Positions 51,715 through 59,725 of a stretch of 64,000 nucleotides of DNA are shown here, piece after piece. The notes under the pieces were generated by a model. It was given only the letters and a program-made list of their open reading frames with translations. It had not been told where the DNA came from and did not search any database. The translations under genes were made by a program, and so were the position numbers. The stretch's first letter is position 1, and each line of letters begins with the position of its first letter. The DNA is from Streptomyces sp. NK08204 (lineage in GTDB: Bacteria > Actinomycetota > Actinomycetes > Streptomycetales > Streptomycetaceae), in contig NZ_JAINVF010000006.1 of assembly GCF_020400585.1 (NCBI RefSeq), positions 62,001-126,000 on the forward strand, given 5' to 3'.

Positions 51715-52266
51715 TCACATCGTCAGCAACATGGTGACCATGCCGATTCCCATCGATAGGCGGCATGCCCGCGCCAACTCCGGCCGGTCACCCCACCGTA
51801 CGGCTCCCGAGCATCCGGCCCGGGCGGCAGCGGGCACCAGGCGGGCGCCGGACCGCAGGACGTAGCCCGTGAAGTACAGAAGCAGCATCCCCGTCAGCAA
51901 CGGCACCCCGGAACCGCCGTGGGCGTGGTGTGCGGAGGCGGGGGAGGAAGCCATGGTGAGCGACATGTAGACCATCGCCGAGGCTCCCACCAGGTGGTGG
52001 AGGTGGTGACGGTCGCCCCGTACGACCCACAGCGCGTGCAGTACCGCCGCGCCGAACACGGCCGTGTACAGCGGCCAGGCCCAGCCCGGCGGCGTGAACA
52101 CCGTCGCGGGTACCGCCATCGTGGCCATGCCGAACCCCATGAGCGCCTCACCGCCCGCGGCCCGGCGCTGCTCCTCGAGCCCGCTGCGCATCCGCACCAG
52201 GCAGTAGGCCCCGGTCGCGGCACACAGCGCGACCAGCAGCCAGGCCGCCGGAGTCGGTCCGTGCAC
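51715..52266 (-). CDS. DUF5134 membrane protein
   Basis: The 183-residue protein has five or six hydrophobic segments and His-rich loops (GDRHHLHHLVGASAMVYMSL, SAHHAHGG). These are hallmarks of the actinobacterial DUF5134 family, possibly copper- or metal-related by analogy with similar His-rich membrane proteins; this is an inference. The GTG start at 52266 follows GGGGAGGG. It is upstream of the M56 peptidase in the same direction. Confidence 0.8.
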   Translation of the reverse strand: MHGPTPAAWLLVALCAATGAYCLVRMRSGLEEQRRAAGGEALMGFGMATMAVPATVFTPPGWAWPLYTAVFGAAVLHALWVVRGDRHHLHHLVGASAMVYMSLTMASSPASAHHAHGGSGVPLLTGMLLLYFTGYVLRSGARLVPAAARAGCSGAVRWGDRPELARACRLSMGIGMVTMLLTM

Positions 52267-52490
52267 GCGTCCCTCCCCGGCTCGACGATCGGTACAGGGG
52301 TGCGATGCCCACGGCACATGGCGCGCACGCGAGCGCAAGGGAGTACACGGGGAGCACTCGGCGGAGCACGCCGGTGCAGGGCGGGGACGGCTGAGGGCCG
52401 GTGGGAGTGCCGACCGGGTCGGCGTGAAAAGGTCCGTGAAAAGGTCTACAGGTACGCCGATGCCGTCTCGGCCTTGTGTCTTCCGTTTCC

Positions 52491-52544
52491 GGCACGCCCG
52501 GCACGCCCGGCACGCCCGGCACGCCCGGCACGCCCGGCACACCG
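52491..52544. repeat. Five perfect 9-bp tandem repeats (GGCACGCCC) plus one degenerate copy
   Basis: GGCACGCCC repeats perfectly from 52491 to 52535, followed by GGCACACCG. It lies in the 332-bp spacer 52267-52598 upstream of DUF5134 and just past the VOC gene. Nothing else is recognisable in that spacer. Confidence 0.9.
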
Positions 52545-52598
52545 GGCTGAGGGCGGCGACCGCCGCGTTCCCGAGGGGACGGACCGTGCGCGACGGCG

Positions 52599-52991
52599 TC
52601 AGATCCCGGGCCGGTACCGCAGAGGGTGCTCCGCCGGGACCTCCACCAGCACGATCGGTGTGCCGTCCGGATCCTCCGTCCACATCTCGATCAGTCCCCA
52701 CGGCTCCCGCACCGGCGGCCGTACGATCCGCACGCCCCGGGCGGCCAGTTCGTCCTGGGCGGCGGTCACGTCCGCGACCTGGAGCCACAGCCGCGCGGCG
52801 GGCCCCGGCGGCGTCGTGGCCCGCCCCGACAGCTCCAGGAAGCCACCGCCGAGGAAGTACACGGTCCCGCGCTCGGGTCCCGTGCCGAACTCGCGGTAGA
52901 CGGACAGGCCCAGCTGCTCACCGTAGAAGGCACGGGACCGTTCGGGGTCGGTAGGGGTCAGGAGGATCCGGCTGCTCAGTACGTGCACCAT
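52599..52991 (-). CDS. VOC-superfamily (glyoxalase/bleomycin-resistance fold) protein
   Basis: The 130-residue protein has paired beta-alpha-beta modules: SSRILLTPTDPERSRAFYGE with YFLGGGFLELSG in the first half, WLQVADVTAAQDELAARGV with EDPDGTPIVLVEVPAEHP in the second. Metal-binding residues of the fold appear (His-to-Arg changes make the site uncertain). Substrate unknown. It is divergent from the GNAT gene by 69 bp. Confidence 0.85.
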   Translation of the reverse strand: MVHVLSSRILLTPTDPERSRAFYGEQLGLSVYREFGTGPERGTVYFLGGGFLELSGRATTPPGPAARLWLQVADVTAAQDELAARGVRIVRPPVREPWGLIEMWTEDPDGTPIVLVEVPAEHPLRYRPGI

Positions 52992-53060
52992 GCCGGCGGA
53001 GCCTAGCGGCAGGGTTACCCTCGTCCCTGGCTCAGCCACGCCCGAGATCGGAGACCGCCC

Positions 53061-53600
53061 ATGGAGACCACCACCGCCGGACTCAACTTCCGTGATGCCA
53101 CCGACGCCGACGTCGACGCCCTGGTGGCCCTCGTCGAGTCGGCGTACCGCGGGGACGCGAGCCGGGCCGGGTGGACCACCGAGGCGGACATCCTGGACGG
53201 GCAGCGGACCGACCCCGAGGGCGTGCTGGAGGTGATCAAGTCGCCGGACAGCAGGCTGCTGACCGTCGAGCGCGACGGACGTATCGTCGCCTGCTGCCAG
53301 CTCGAACACCGCGACGAGCACGCCTACTTCGGCATGTTCGCGGTCAGCCCCACGCTGCAGGGCGCCGGTCTCGGCAAGACCGTGATCGCGGAGGCCGAGC
53401 GGCAGGCCCGCGAGGCCTGGGGCGTCACCGAGATGCACATGACGGTGATCTCGGTCCGGGACGACCTGATCGCCTGGTACGAGCGCCGCGGCTACCGCCG
53501 CACGGGACGGATGACGCCGTTCCCGTACGGCGACGAGCGCTTCGGCATTCCGCGCCGCGACGACCTGCGGTTCGAGCTGCTGGTCAAGCCGCTGGTGTGA
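53061..53600 (+). CDS. GNAT-family N-acetyltransferase
   Basis: The 179-residue protein has the acetyl-CoA-binding signature FGMFAVSPTLQGAGLGKTVI (motif A, R/Q-x-x-G-x-G/A pattern) and motif B WYERRGYRRTGRM at about 145-157. It acetylates an amine on a small molecule or protein. The start ATG at 53061 follows a GCCC spacing with a weak ribosome site. Confidence 0.88.
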   Translation: METTTAGLNFRDATDADVDALVALVESAYRGDASRAGWTTEADILDGQRTDPEGVLEVIKSPDSRLLTVERDGRIVACCQLEHRDEHAYFGMFAVSPTLQGAGLGKTVIAEAERQAREAWGVTEMHMTVISVRDDLIAWYERRGYRRTGRMTPFPYGDERFGIPRRDDLRFELLVKPLV

Positions 53601-53636
53601 CGCCCACGCCGCTGCGGGGCGGGAGACCGGGCCGGG

Positions 53637-54320
53637 TCACGCGGTGAAGCGGGCCGTGCGCTTGATCTCCGGGTAGTCGGTGGTCGCGCCGTCCAGCTGG
53701 AGGGCGCGGACCAGCCGCAGGTGGTCCTGTGTGTTGACCACCCAGCCGATGACCCGCAGCCCCGCCGCGTGCGCGCGTTCCGCGATCTCCAGGGTCAGCC
53801 GGCGGATGTCGAGGCACAGCGTCGGGGCACCCACGGCCTTCGCGCGCTCCACCACGTCGGTGCCGTAGCGGCCGGCCACCAGCGCCGTGCGCACCCCGGG
53901 CACAAGCCGGGCGATCTCGGCGACGGCCTCGTCGTGGAACGAGGACACCTCCACCCGCGAGACCAGGTCCCGCCGCCGCATGACCTCGGCGAGCGCCCGG
54001 GCCGCCGTCACATCCTTGATCTCGGCCTGCAGCGGTGTCCTGACGGCGTCCAGCACCTCCTCGAACACCGGCACGCGCTCTCCGCGGCCCGCGTCCAGGG
54101 CGCGCAGCTCGGCCAGCGTCTTCTCGGCGATCGGGCCGGTGCCGTCGGTCGTGCGGTCCACCTCCGCGTCGTGCATGACGACCAGGGCGCCGTCCTTGCT
54201 CAGGTGCAGATCGAGTTCGATGACATCGAGGCCGGCCTGCTGCGCGGCGACGAAGGAACGGAGGGTGTTCTCGGGCTCGACACCCATGACCCCGCGGTGA
54301 CCGATGGTAAGGAAGTTCAA
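53637..54320 (-). CDS. Glycerophosphodiester phosphodiesterase
   Basis: The 227-residue TIM barrel has GHRGVMGVEPENTLRSF (His of HRG and the catalytic E-N), ELDLHLSKDGALVVMHDAEVD with the metal-binding Glu-Asp and His, and the C-terminal GWVVNTQDHLRL pattern. It hydrolyses glycerophosphodiesters from phospholipid breakdown. It lacks a signal peptide, so cytoplasmic. The start is TTG at 54320 giving LNFLTIGHRG as in relatives; another TTG at 54392 cannot be excluded. Confidence 0.88.
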   Translation of the reverse strand: MNFLTIGHRGVMGVEPENTLRSFVAAQQAGLDVIELDLHLSKDGALVVMHDAEVDRTTDGTGPIAEKTLAELRALDAGRGERVPVFEEVLDAVRTPLQAEIKDVTAARALAEVMRRRDLVSRVEVSSFHDEAVAEIARLVPGVRTALVAGRYGTDVVERAKAVGAPTLCLDIRRLTLEIAERAHAAGLRVIGWVVNTQDHLRLVRALQLDGATTDYPEIKRTARFTA

Positions 54321-54847
54321 GGTTCGACTCGCTTCCGTCGACGGCGGCTCGGCGACGCGCGGACCGGACGGACGTCGTCGTCCACGCGGCAAGGTCGCAG
54401 CCTAATGGCCGGGTCCGTCGATGAACCCGTGCTTGCGCGGGGGATCGGGGGCACAGGGGGCGACACCCGGCCTGAAACCTGGCCCGAACTCGCTTCCGTG
54501 TGTCCCCCGCGCGTGGGCGCGTCGTCCGGACGTTGACCGGCCGGACGTGGCTGGATCCGGACGGACTCGAACGGGTCACGCACGGGGGCGAGCAGGGGGC
54601 GGACGGGAGAGGGTGAACGAGGGTCGGACAGGACCCCGATCCTGCCCGCCTGCGGGCAGACCCGCCCGCCCCGCACTCGTCTTATCCCGGCTTCGACGGC
54701 GAAAGTGATCGCCGTCACGGTTTGGCGCAGGAAAAATGTCGGTGACCAAGGCGGTCGACAGAATATTTTCCCGAGCTCCCTCTTGCTGGCGGAAACCGGG
54801 TATGCATACGGTGTCCCTACGCGAGGTTCTCCCGTGGAGGATGGGAA
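54321..54847. other. 527-bp spacer with the promoter region of the DUF6421 operon
   Basis: No gene is convincing. The last roughly 130 bp (54715-54845) are less GC-rich. TTGCTG (about 54783) and a TATGCAT-like element 14-16 bp on are candidate promoter boxes for the DUF6421 gene, which also has a GGAGGATGGGAA ribosome site. Confidence 0.4.
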
Positions 54848-56245
54848 ATGACGGAAATTCTTGTGCAGGCGGCTACGGAGGATCGGGCTCCTTCGTCGAC
54901 CAGGGTGGTTGAGCACCCGGCCTGGCCGGTGCTCAAGGATGCCGTGGAGCAGATCCGGCCATGGCAGTCGAAGGACGGGTCGATCGACTTCGCCGCCGAG
55001 GGCGCCCCGGCCAGGACTGACGCGGAAGCCGCCGTACGGCGTGTCGTGGACGCGGTCCAGCAGCTCTCCCCGCTGCTCCCGCACGACGCCGCCTACCACG
55101 AGGCCCTGGTGAAGGACCTGGGCCGCTGGGCCGAGGGTGGCTTCCGGGTGCCGGACTTCCTGGACTCGCTGCTGGCCTTCCAGCCCGCCGCGAACCGCGT
55201 GGACGGCCTGCAGCACCTGGTCGTCTTCCCGATGTACACCCAGAACGGCAACCTCGACCGCAACCTCGAGGCGGTCGTGCTGCGCATGGTCTGGCCTCAG
55301 TGGCTGGCCGAGCTCGAGCGCACCCGTTACGACAACCCGCTGTTCTGCGGCATCTCCTTCGAGGACTTCACGGCCGGGTACGACACCAACTCCGCCGTCC
55401 TCTTCCCGGAGACCATCGCCGTGCGCGAGGCGCCGGAACGATTCTCCTGGGGTGGCATCTTCTGCGACCGCGAGGCCGCCCGCTTCCGCAGGGTCACCGA
55501 CGCAGCCGTCGGCATCCTGGGCCTGGAGCTGCCCGAGGACATCGCCGCGATGGTCCACGACCAGAAGCGCTGTGAAGAGGCCTTCGTCCTGTGGGACATG
55601 GTCCACGACCGCACCCACAGCCACGGCGACCTGCCGTTCGACCCGTTCATGATCAAGCAGCGTCAGCCGTTCTGGATGTACGGCCTGGAGGAGCTGCGCT
55701 GCGACCTCACCGCCTTCAAGGAGGCCGTGAAGCTGGAGGCCGACGGCGTCCCGCAGGCTCGTGACGTGCAGTACGCGGTGCTCTTCGACCGCATGTTCCG
55801 CTTCCCGGTCACCGGTGACCGCGTGCGCAACTACGACGGGCTCGGCGGCCAGCTGCTCTTCGCCTACCTCCACAAGCACGACGTCGTCCGCTGGACCGAC
55901 AACAAGCTCTCCATAGACTGGCAGCGCGCCCCGCAGGTCACCAACCAGCTGTGCGCCGAGATCGAGAAGCTCTACAAGGACGGCATCGACCGGCCCAAGC
56001 TCGTGCACTGGTTCGCCGGTTACGAGCTGGTCTCCCACTACCTCGCTCCGCACCCGGGCTCCAAGTGGGCCAAGGGACCGGAGGCCCTGGACCTGGGCCA
56101 GCCGCCGCGCAAGCTGGTGGACGACGTGCTTCCGGACGAGTTTCCGCTGAGCATGTTCTATGAGGCCCTGTCCAAGAAGCTGAAGAACGTGATCGCCTCC
56201 ACCAAGGGCATCACGGCGGACAGCGCCGAGCGGCTCGCCGCGTGA
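54848..56245 (+). CDS. DUF6421 family protein
   Basis: The 465-residue soluble protein has no signal peptide. The core WDMVHDRTHSHGDLPFDPFM (about 255-275) followed by RQPFWMYGLEELRCDLTAFK is the conserved part of DUF6421 and contains a His-x-x-His-x-His cluster plus Glu residues that could bind a metal, so a metal-dependent enzyme is plausible but unproven. It is the first gene of an operon with an SDR and a threonine-aldolase-like enzyme; spacing to the SDR is 38 bp. The start ATG has a GGAGGATGG ribosome site. Confidence 0.82.
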   Translation: MTEILVQAATEDRAPSSTRVVEHPAWPVLKDAVEQIRPWQSKDGSIDFAAEGAPARTDAEAAVRRVVDAVQQLSPLLPHDAAYHEALVKDLGRWAEGGFRVPDFLDSLLAFQPAANRVDGLQHLVVFPMYTQNGNLDRNLEAVVLRMVWPQWLAELERTRYDNPLFCGISFEDFTAGYDTNSAVLFPETIAVREAPERFSWGGIFCDREAARFRRVTDAAVGILGLELPEDIAAMVHDQKRCEEAFVLWDMVHDRTHSHGDLPFDPFMIKQRQPFWMYGLEELRCDLTAFKEAVKLEADGVPQARDVQYAVLFDRMFRFPVTGDRVRNYDGLGGQLLFAYLHKHDVVRWTDNKLSIDWQRAPQVTNQLCAEIEKLYKDGIDRPKLVHWFAGYELVSHYLAPHPGSKWAKGPEALDLGQPPRKLVDDVLPDEFPLSMFYEALSKKLKNVIASTKGITADSAERLAA

Positions 56246-56283
56246 GCGACCGCATCCGGAACACTGCTCAAAAGGGGAAGAAC

Positions 56284-57033
56284 ATGGTGGGGAACGGGCC
56301 TCTCAACGGTGCGGTGATCGCGGTGGCCGGCGCGGGCGGACCCGCGGGGCGTGCCACCCTCATCCGGCTCGCCGAGGCCGGGGCGACGGTCGTCGGCTCG
56401 GACAACAATCCGGAGCGCCTGGCGGAGGCCGTGGACGCGGCCCGCTACGCGCGCGGTGGCGCCACGGTCACCGGGGAGACGGTCGACCTGCTCGACCTGG
56501 GCTCGACCCGGGCCTGGGCCGATCGCGTCGAGAAGGAGTTCGGCCGCATCGACGGCCTGGTCCACCTCGTCGGCGGCTGGCGCGGCAGCGCGACCTTCGC
56601 CGAGACCGACCTCGCCGACTGGGACCTGCTGGAGAAGCTGCTCATCCGTACCGTCCAGCACACCTCCCTGGCGTTCTACGACGCGCTGCAGCGCAGTGAC
56701 CGCGGTCGCTACCTGCTGATCAGCGCGGCCGGCGCCTCGAAGCCCACCGCGGGCAACGCGGCGTACTCCGCCGCCAAGGCCGCGGCCGAGGCCTGGACGC
56801 TCGCCATGGCTGACGGCTTCCGCAAGGCGGGGGGCGAGGAAGGGCCCCGCACGGCGGCTGCCATCCTGGTGGTGAAGGCGCTGGTGCACGACGCGATGCG
56901 CGCCGAACGCCCCAACGCGAAGTTCGCGGGCTTCACGGACGTCAAGGACCTGGCCGAGGCCATCGAGGGTGTCTGGAGCAAGTCCGCCGCCGAAGTGAAC
57001 GGAAACCGTCTGTGGCTGACCGAGAAGCCGTGA
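56284..57033 (+). CDS. Short-chain dehydrogenase/reductase
   Basis: The 249-residue Rossmann protein has VIAVAGAGGPAGRATLIRLA (cofactor loop), a VHLVGGW segment (normally NNAG), Ser of LLISAAGAS and the Tyr-Lys pair in AAYSAAKAAAEAW. It should oxidise or reduce an alcohol or ketone with NAD(P). I chose the ATG at 56284 with AAGGGGAAG upstream, rather than the GTG overlapping the DUF6421 stop. It overlaps the next gene's start by 4 bp (GTGA). Confidence 0.88.
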   Translation: MVGNGPLNGAVIAVAGAGGPAGRATLIRLAEAGATVVGSDNNPERLAEAVDAARYARGGATVTGETVDLLDLGSTRAWADRVEKEFGRIDGLVHLVGGWRGSATFAETDLADWDLLEKLLIRTVQHTSLAFYDALQRSDRGRYLLISAAGASKPTAGNAAYSAAKAAAEAWTLAMADGFRKAGGEEGPRTAAAILVVKALVHDAMRAERPNAKFAGFTDVKDLAEAIEGVWSKSAAEVNGNRLWLTEKP

Positions 57034-58100
57034 ACCCACCCAAGACCGACGCGCGTCGCCATCACGACCCGCAGGTCCGCGGTTTCGCCAGTGACAACTA
57101 CGCCGGAGTGCACTCCGAGGTGCTCGCCGCCCTGGCCCTGGCCAACGGCGGCCATCAGGTCGCGTACGGCGAGGACGACTACACCGCGAACCTCCAGCGG
57201 ATCATCCGCAGCCACTTCGGTGGCGGCGCGGAGGCCTTCCCGGTCTTCAACGGCACCGGCGCGAACGTCGTCGCGCTCCAGGCGGTCACCGACCGCTGGG
57301 GCGCGGTGATCTGCGCCGAGAGCGCGCACATCAACGTCGACGAGGGGGGCGCCCCCGAGCGCATGGGCGGGCTGAAGCTGCTCACCGTGCCCACGCCGGA
57401 CGGCAAGCTCACCCCTGAGCTGATCGACCGCCAGGCCTGGGGCTGGGAGGACGAGCACCGTGCCATGCCGCAGGTCGTCTCGATCACCCAGAGCACGGAA
57501 CTGGGCACGCTCTACACGCCTGACGAGATCCGGGCCATCGTCGAACACGCCCACGCGCACGGCATGAAGGTGCACCTGGACGGCTCCCGCATAGCCAATG
57601 CCGCCGCCTCCCTGGACATGCCCATGCGGACGTTCACCAGCGCGGTCGGCGTCGACATCCTCTCCTTGGGCGGCACGAAGAACGGCGCCATGTTCGGTGA
57701 GGCGGTCGTCGTCCTCAACCAGGACGCCGTGGGGCGGATGAAGCACCTGCGGAAGATGTCGATGCAGCTCGCCTCCAAGATGCGCTTCGTCTCGGTGCAG
57801 TTGGAGGCCCTGCTCGCCAAGGACCTGTGGCTGCGCAACGCCCGGCACGCCAACGAGATGGCGCAGCGGCTCGCCGAGGGCGTGCGGGCCGTGCACGGGG
57901 TGGAGATCCTCTACCCGGTGCAGGCCAACGGCGTCTTCGCCAAGCTTCCGCACGACGTGAGCGAGCGGCTGCAGAAGCGGTTCCGGTTCTACTTCTGGGA
58001 CGAGGCCGCCGGAGTGGTGCGCTGGATGTGCTCCTTCGACACCACGGAGGACGATGTCGACGCGTTCGTGGCGGCGCTCAAGGAGGAGATGGCGCGCTGA
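57030..58100 (+). CDS. Low-specificity threonine-aldolase-like PLP enzyme (beta-eliminating lyase)
   Basis: The 356-residue fold-type I enzyme begins with HHDPQVRGFASDNYAGVHSE, contains AVICAESAHINVDEGGAPE, VHLDGSRIANAAASL (cofactor Asp) and LSLGGTKNGAMFGEAVVVL with the PLP lysine at about residue 217. It cleaves beta-hydroxy amino acids to glycine and an aldehyde, or eliminates. I set the start at the GTG at 57030 overlapping the SDR stop; a GTG at 57012 is an alternative. Operon with DUF6421 and SDR. Confidence 0.88.
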   Translation: MNPPKTDARRHHDPQVRGFASDNYAGVHSEVLAALALANGGHQVAYGEDDYTANLQRIIRSHFGGGAEAFPVFNGTGANVVALQAVTDRWGAVICAESAHINVDEGGAPERMGGLKLLTVPTPDGKLTPELIDRQAWGWEDEHRAMPQVVSITQSTELGTLYTPDEIRAIVEHAHAHGMKVHLDGSRIANAAASLDMPMRTFTSAVGVDILSLGGTKNGAMFGEAVVVLNQDAVGRMKHLRKMSMQLASKMRFVSVQLEALLAKDLWLRNARHANEMAQRLAEGVRAVHGVEILYPVQANGVFAKLPHDVSERLQKRFRFYFWDEAAGVVRWMCSFDTTEDDVDAFVAALKEEMAR

Positions 58101-58113
58101 CACCACGCTCCGC

Positions 58114-58170
58114 ATAGGTATGCGGTCACCTGAAAAGTCATTGACTGTCGGGTGATCGCATTCCTATGCT
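58114..58170 (+). promoter_or_regulatory. Promoter with a 17-bp imperfect inverted repeat
   Basis: ATAGGTATGCGGTCACC (58114-58130) and GGTGATCGCATTCCTAT (58151-58167) are inverted, with two mismatches and a 20-bp gap. TTGACT (58141-58146) and TATGCT (58165-58170), 18 bp apart, are near-consensus promoter boxes; the second arm covers most of the spacer and touches the -10. Transcription would begin within a few bases of the ATG at 58179, so a leaderless or nearly leaderless mRNA is expected. A regulator gene is not adjacent. Confidence 0.65.
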
Positions 58171-58178
58171 CTGCAGGC

Positions 58179-58772
58179 ATGGAGCTGATCCAGAAAACCG
58201 CAGACCTCTCCGCGTACTTGGCCGCTGACGAGGTCATCGACCATCGCCATCCGGTCGTCCGGGAGGCGGCCGCCGAGCTGGCCAAGAACGCCGCCGACTC
58301 GTATGGGTATGCGCGTGCCGCTTATGAATTCGTCCGGGACACCATCCCGCACTCCCAGGACTCGGGTGACCTCCGTGTCACCTGGCGAGCCTCGGACGTA
58401 CTGAGCTTGGGCACGGGTATCTGCCACGCCAAGGCCCACGCCCTCGCCGCGCTACTGCGTGCCGAGGACATCCCGACCGCCCTGTGCTACCAGCGCCTCA
58501 CGAACGACGACGGCGGCGGTCACGCCCTCCACGGACTGGTCGCCGTGCGCTTCAACGGCGCCTGGCACCGCCAGGACCCGCGCGGCAACAAACCCGGCGT
58601 CGACGCCAGGTTCTCCCTGGACGGCGAGCGGCTGGCCTGGATCCCCGACCCGGCATCAGGTGAGCTGGACCACCCGTACCTGTACGCCGAAGCGCACCCG
58701 GCCGTACTCGACGCGCTCAAGTCCGCCCCGGACCGGTCGTACCTGTCGAAAACACTCCCCAGCTCCCTCTGA
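58179..58772 (+). CDS. Transglutaminase-like (cysteine-protease fold) protein
   Basis: The 197-residue cytoplasmic protein has the transglutaminase-core pattern YGYARAAYEFVRDTIPHSQD, the catalytic Cys82 in GTGICHAKAHALAALLRA, His118 in GGHALHGLVAV, and Asp133 in HRQDPRGN. Bacterial members act as peptidases or amidases. It has its own near-consensus promoter with an inverted repeat, so it is regulated separately from the upstream DUF6421 operon. Confidence 0.88.
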   Translation: MELIQKTADLSAYLAADEVIDHRHPVVREAAAELAKNAADSYGYARAAYEFVRDTIPHSQDSGDLRVTWRASDVLSLGTGICHAKAHALAALLRAEDIPTALCYQRLTNDDGGGHALHGLVAVRFNGAWHRQDPRGNKPGVDARFSLDGERLAWIPDPASGELDHPYLYAEAHPAVLDALKSAPDRSYLSKTLPSSL

Positions 58773-59725
58773 CAGGCAACCGTGGAGCACCCCGCCTGTC
58801 GACGGATTCGTCACACGCGCCAACCTTCCCGGCCATGGGCAACGGGGGAGCGGCCGAGGACAGGACCACCCGCCCGGACATCCGCACGGCGCCCACCGGC
58901 CGGGACGGCGATCTCGCCGACCGCAACCACGCCGGCGCCGGGGCGGAAGCCGAGCTCGACGGCCGAGGGGGTGCCGAGCCCGGCGGTGCGGCACGAGCCG
59001 GGTCCAGCGGCCGAGGAGGTGCTGCAGCTGATGGCGAGCACCCGGCCGCCCTCGCCGCACAGCTCGCCGGTCGGCAGGAGTGCGCGCGCCGCGTCGAAGC
59101 GGGGCATGTCGTCGCCGGGGTCGAGGGCGCGGGTGGCCGCCGCCGGGTTGGCCAAGTCCCTTGTCATGGTGGGAAGTTTCGTGCAGGAGTCGTCACCGGC
59201 GAGCACGAGCGGCACCGCGACGGCACCCGCGACCAGGGCCAGCCGTGGCGACCGGCCGGTGCCGCCGGAGCCAGGCGAGACGGTCACGGGGCGCGGCCTC
59301 TCCTGTCCGCCGGCTTCTGCTCCCGCCTTACCGCCGGGCGCGACCTCTGCGCCGCCGGGCTCAGTACCTTCTCGGCCGCCGGGTTCCACTTCCGCCCGGC
59401 CGGGTGGTAGACGCCGCCACCCGGGCCCCGGCCCCGGGCAGACGCCACATCCTCGCCCAGGCCCGCGCGGTCCACCCCGTCACCGTCGTGTACGACGAGG
59501 ACCATGTGCCGTCCGGCGCGGAGCCGGGCCTGGACCGCATGCTCGCCGGGCATCGTCGTCGACGCCGATCGCTTCGCTGTCCCCGAGGACCGTCACCCAG
59601 CGCCGCATCGACCGCCCCCGTAGCCGCACTCGTCCACGGGAGAGCTGTCAGGCTCTCCTGTCACGACGGCGAACCCCACCGGTCGGTGCGCTCCGGCCCG
59701 CCGCGGGATGCCGGGCCGAGGGGGC
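58773..59725. other. 953-bp stretch, no gene I can support
   Basis: Reverse-strand frames between 58811 and 59640 have some protein-like stretches. One, at 58811-59389, has a hydrophobic span (RLALVAGAVAVPLVLAG) after a Gly/Pro/Glu-rich start, then PGDDMPRFDAARALLP. Another frame at 59520-59640 reads RRWVTVLGDSEAIGVDDDAR. They could be remnants of a membrane-protein gene, but the frames are inconsistent. Confidence 0.35.
58811..59389 (-). CDS. Doubtful single-pass membrane protein
   Basis: If real, this frame gives 192 residues with a disordered Gly/Pro/Glu-rich N-terminus, one transmembrane segment at about 48-66 and an outside domain with a Cys pair (SCTKL, ELCGEGG). The start codon and ribosome site are weak, and the composition of the last third looks like chance. 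It could equally be a decayed gene. Confidence 0.25.
   Translation of the reverse strand: MEPGGREGTEPGGAEVAPGGKAGAEAGGQERPRPVTVSPGSGGTGRSPRLALVAGAVAVPLVLAGDDSCTKLPTMTRDLANPAAATRALDPGDDMPRFDAARALLPTGELCGEGGRVLAISCSTSSAAGPGSCRTAGLGTPSAVELGFRPGAGVVAVGEIAVPAGGRRADVRAGGPVLGRSPVAHGREGWRV

Noticed and set aside
53637-56053. Long reverse frame joining the GDPD region with the DUF6421 gene's antisense strand
   Set aside because: Its Val/Gln/His-rich sequence over 54848-56053 is the mirror of the DUF6421 gene; no independent evidence.
56709-58115. 468-codon reverse frame opposite the threonine-aldolase-like gene
   Set aside because: His/Val/Leu-rich antisense composition and no motif, while the forward gene has a complete PLP site.
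58114-58167. Inverted repeat as a simple transcription terminator for the threonine-aldolase-like gene
   Set aside because: The loop is long (20 bp) and near-consensus promoter boxes lie within it and its right arm, so an operator-promoter is the better reading, although a dual role cannot be excluded.
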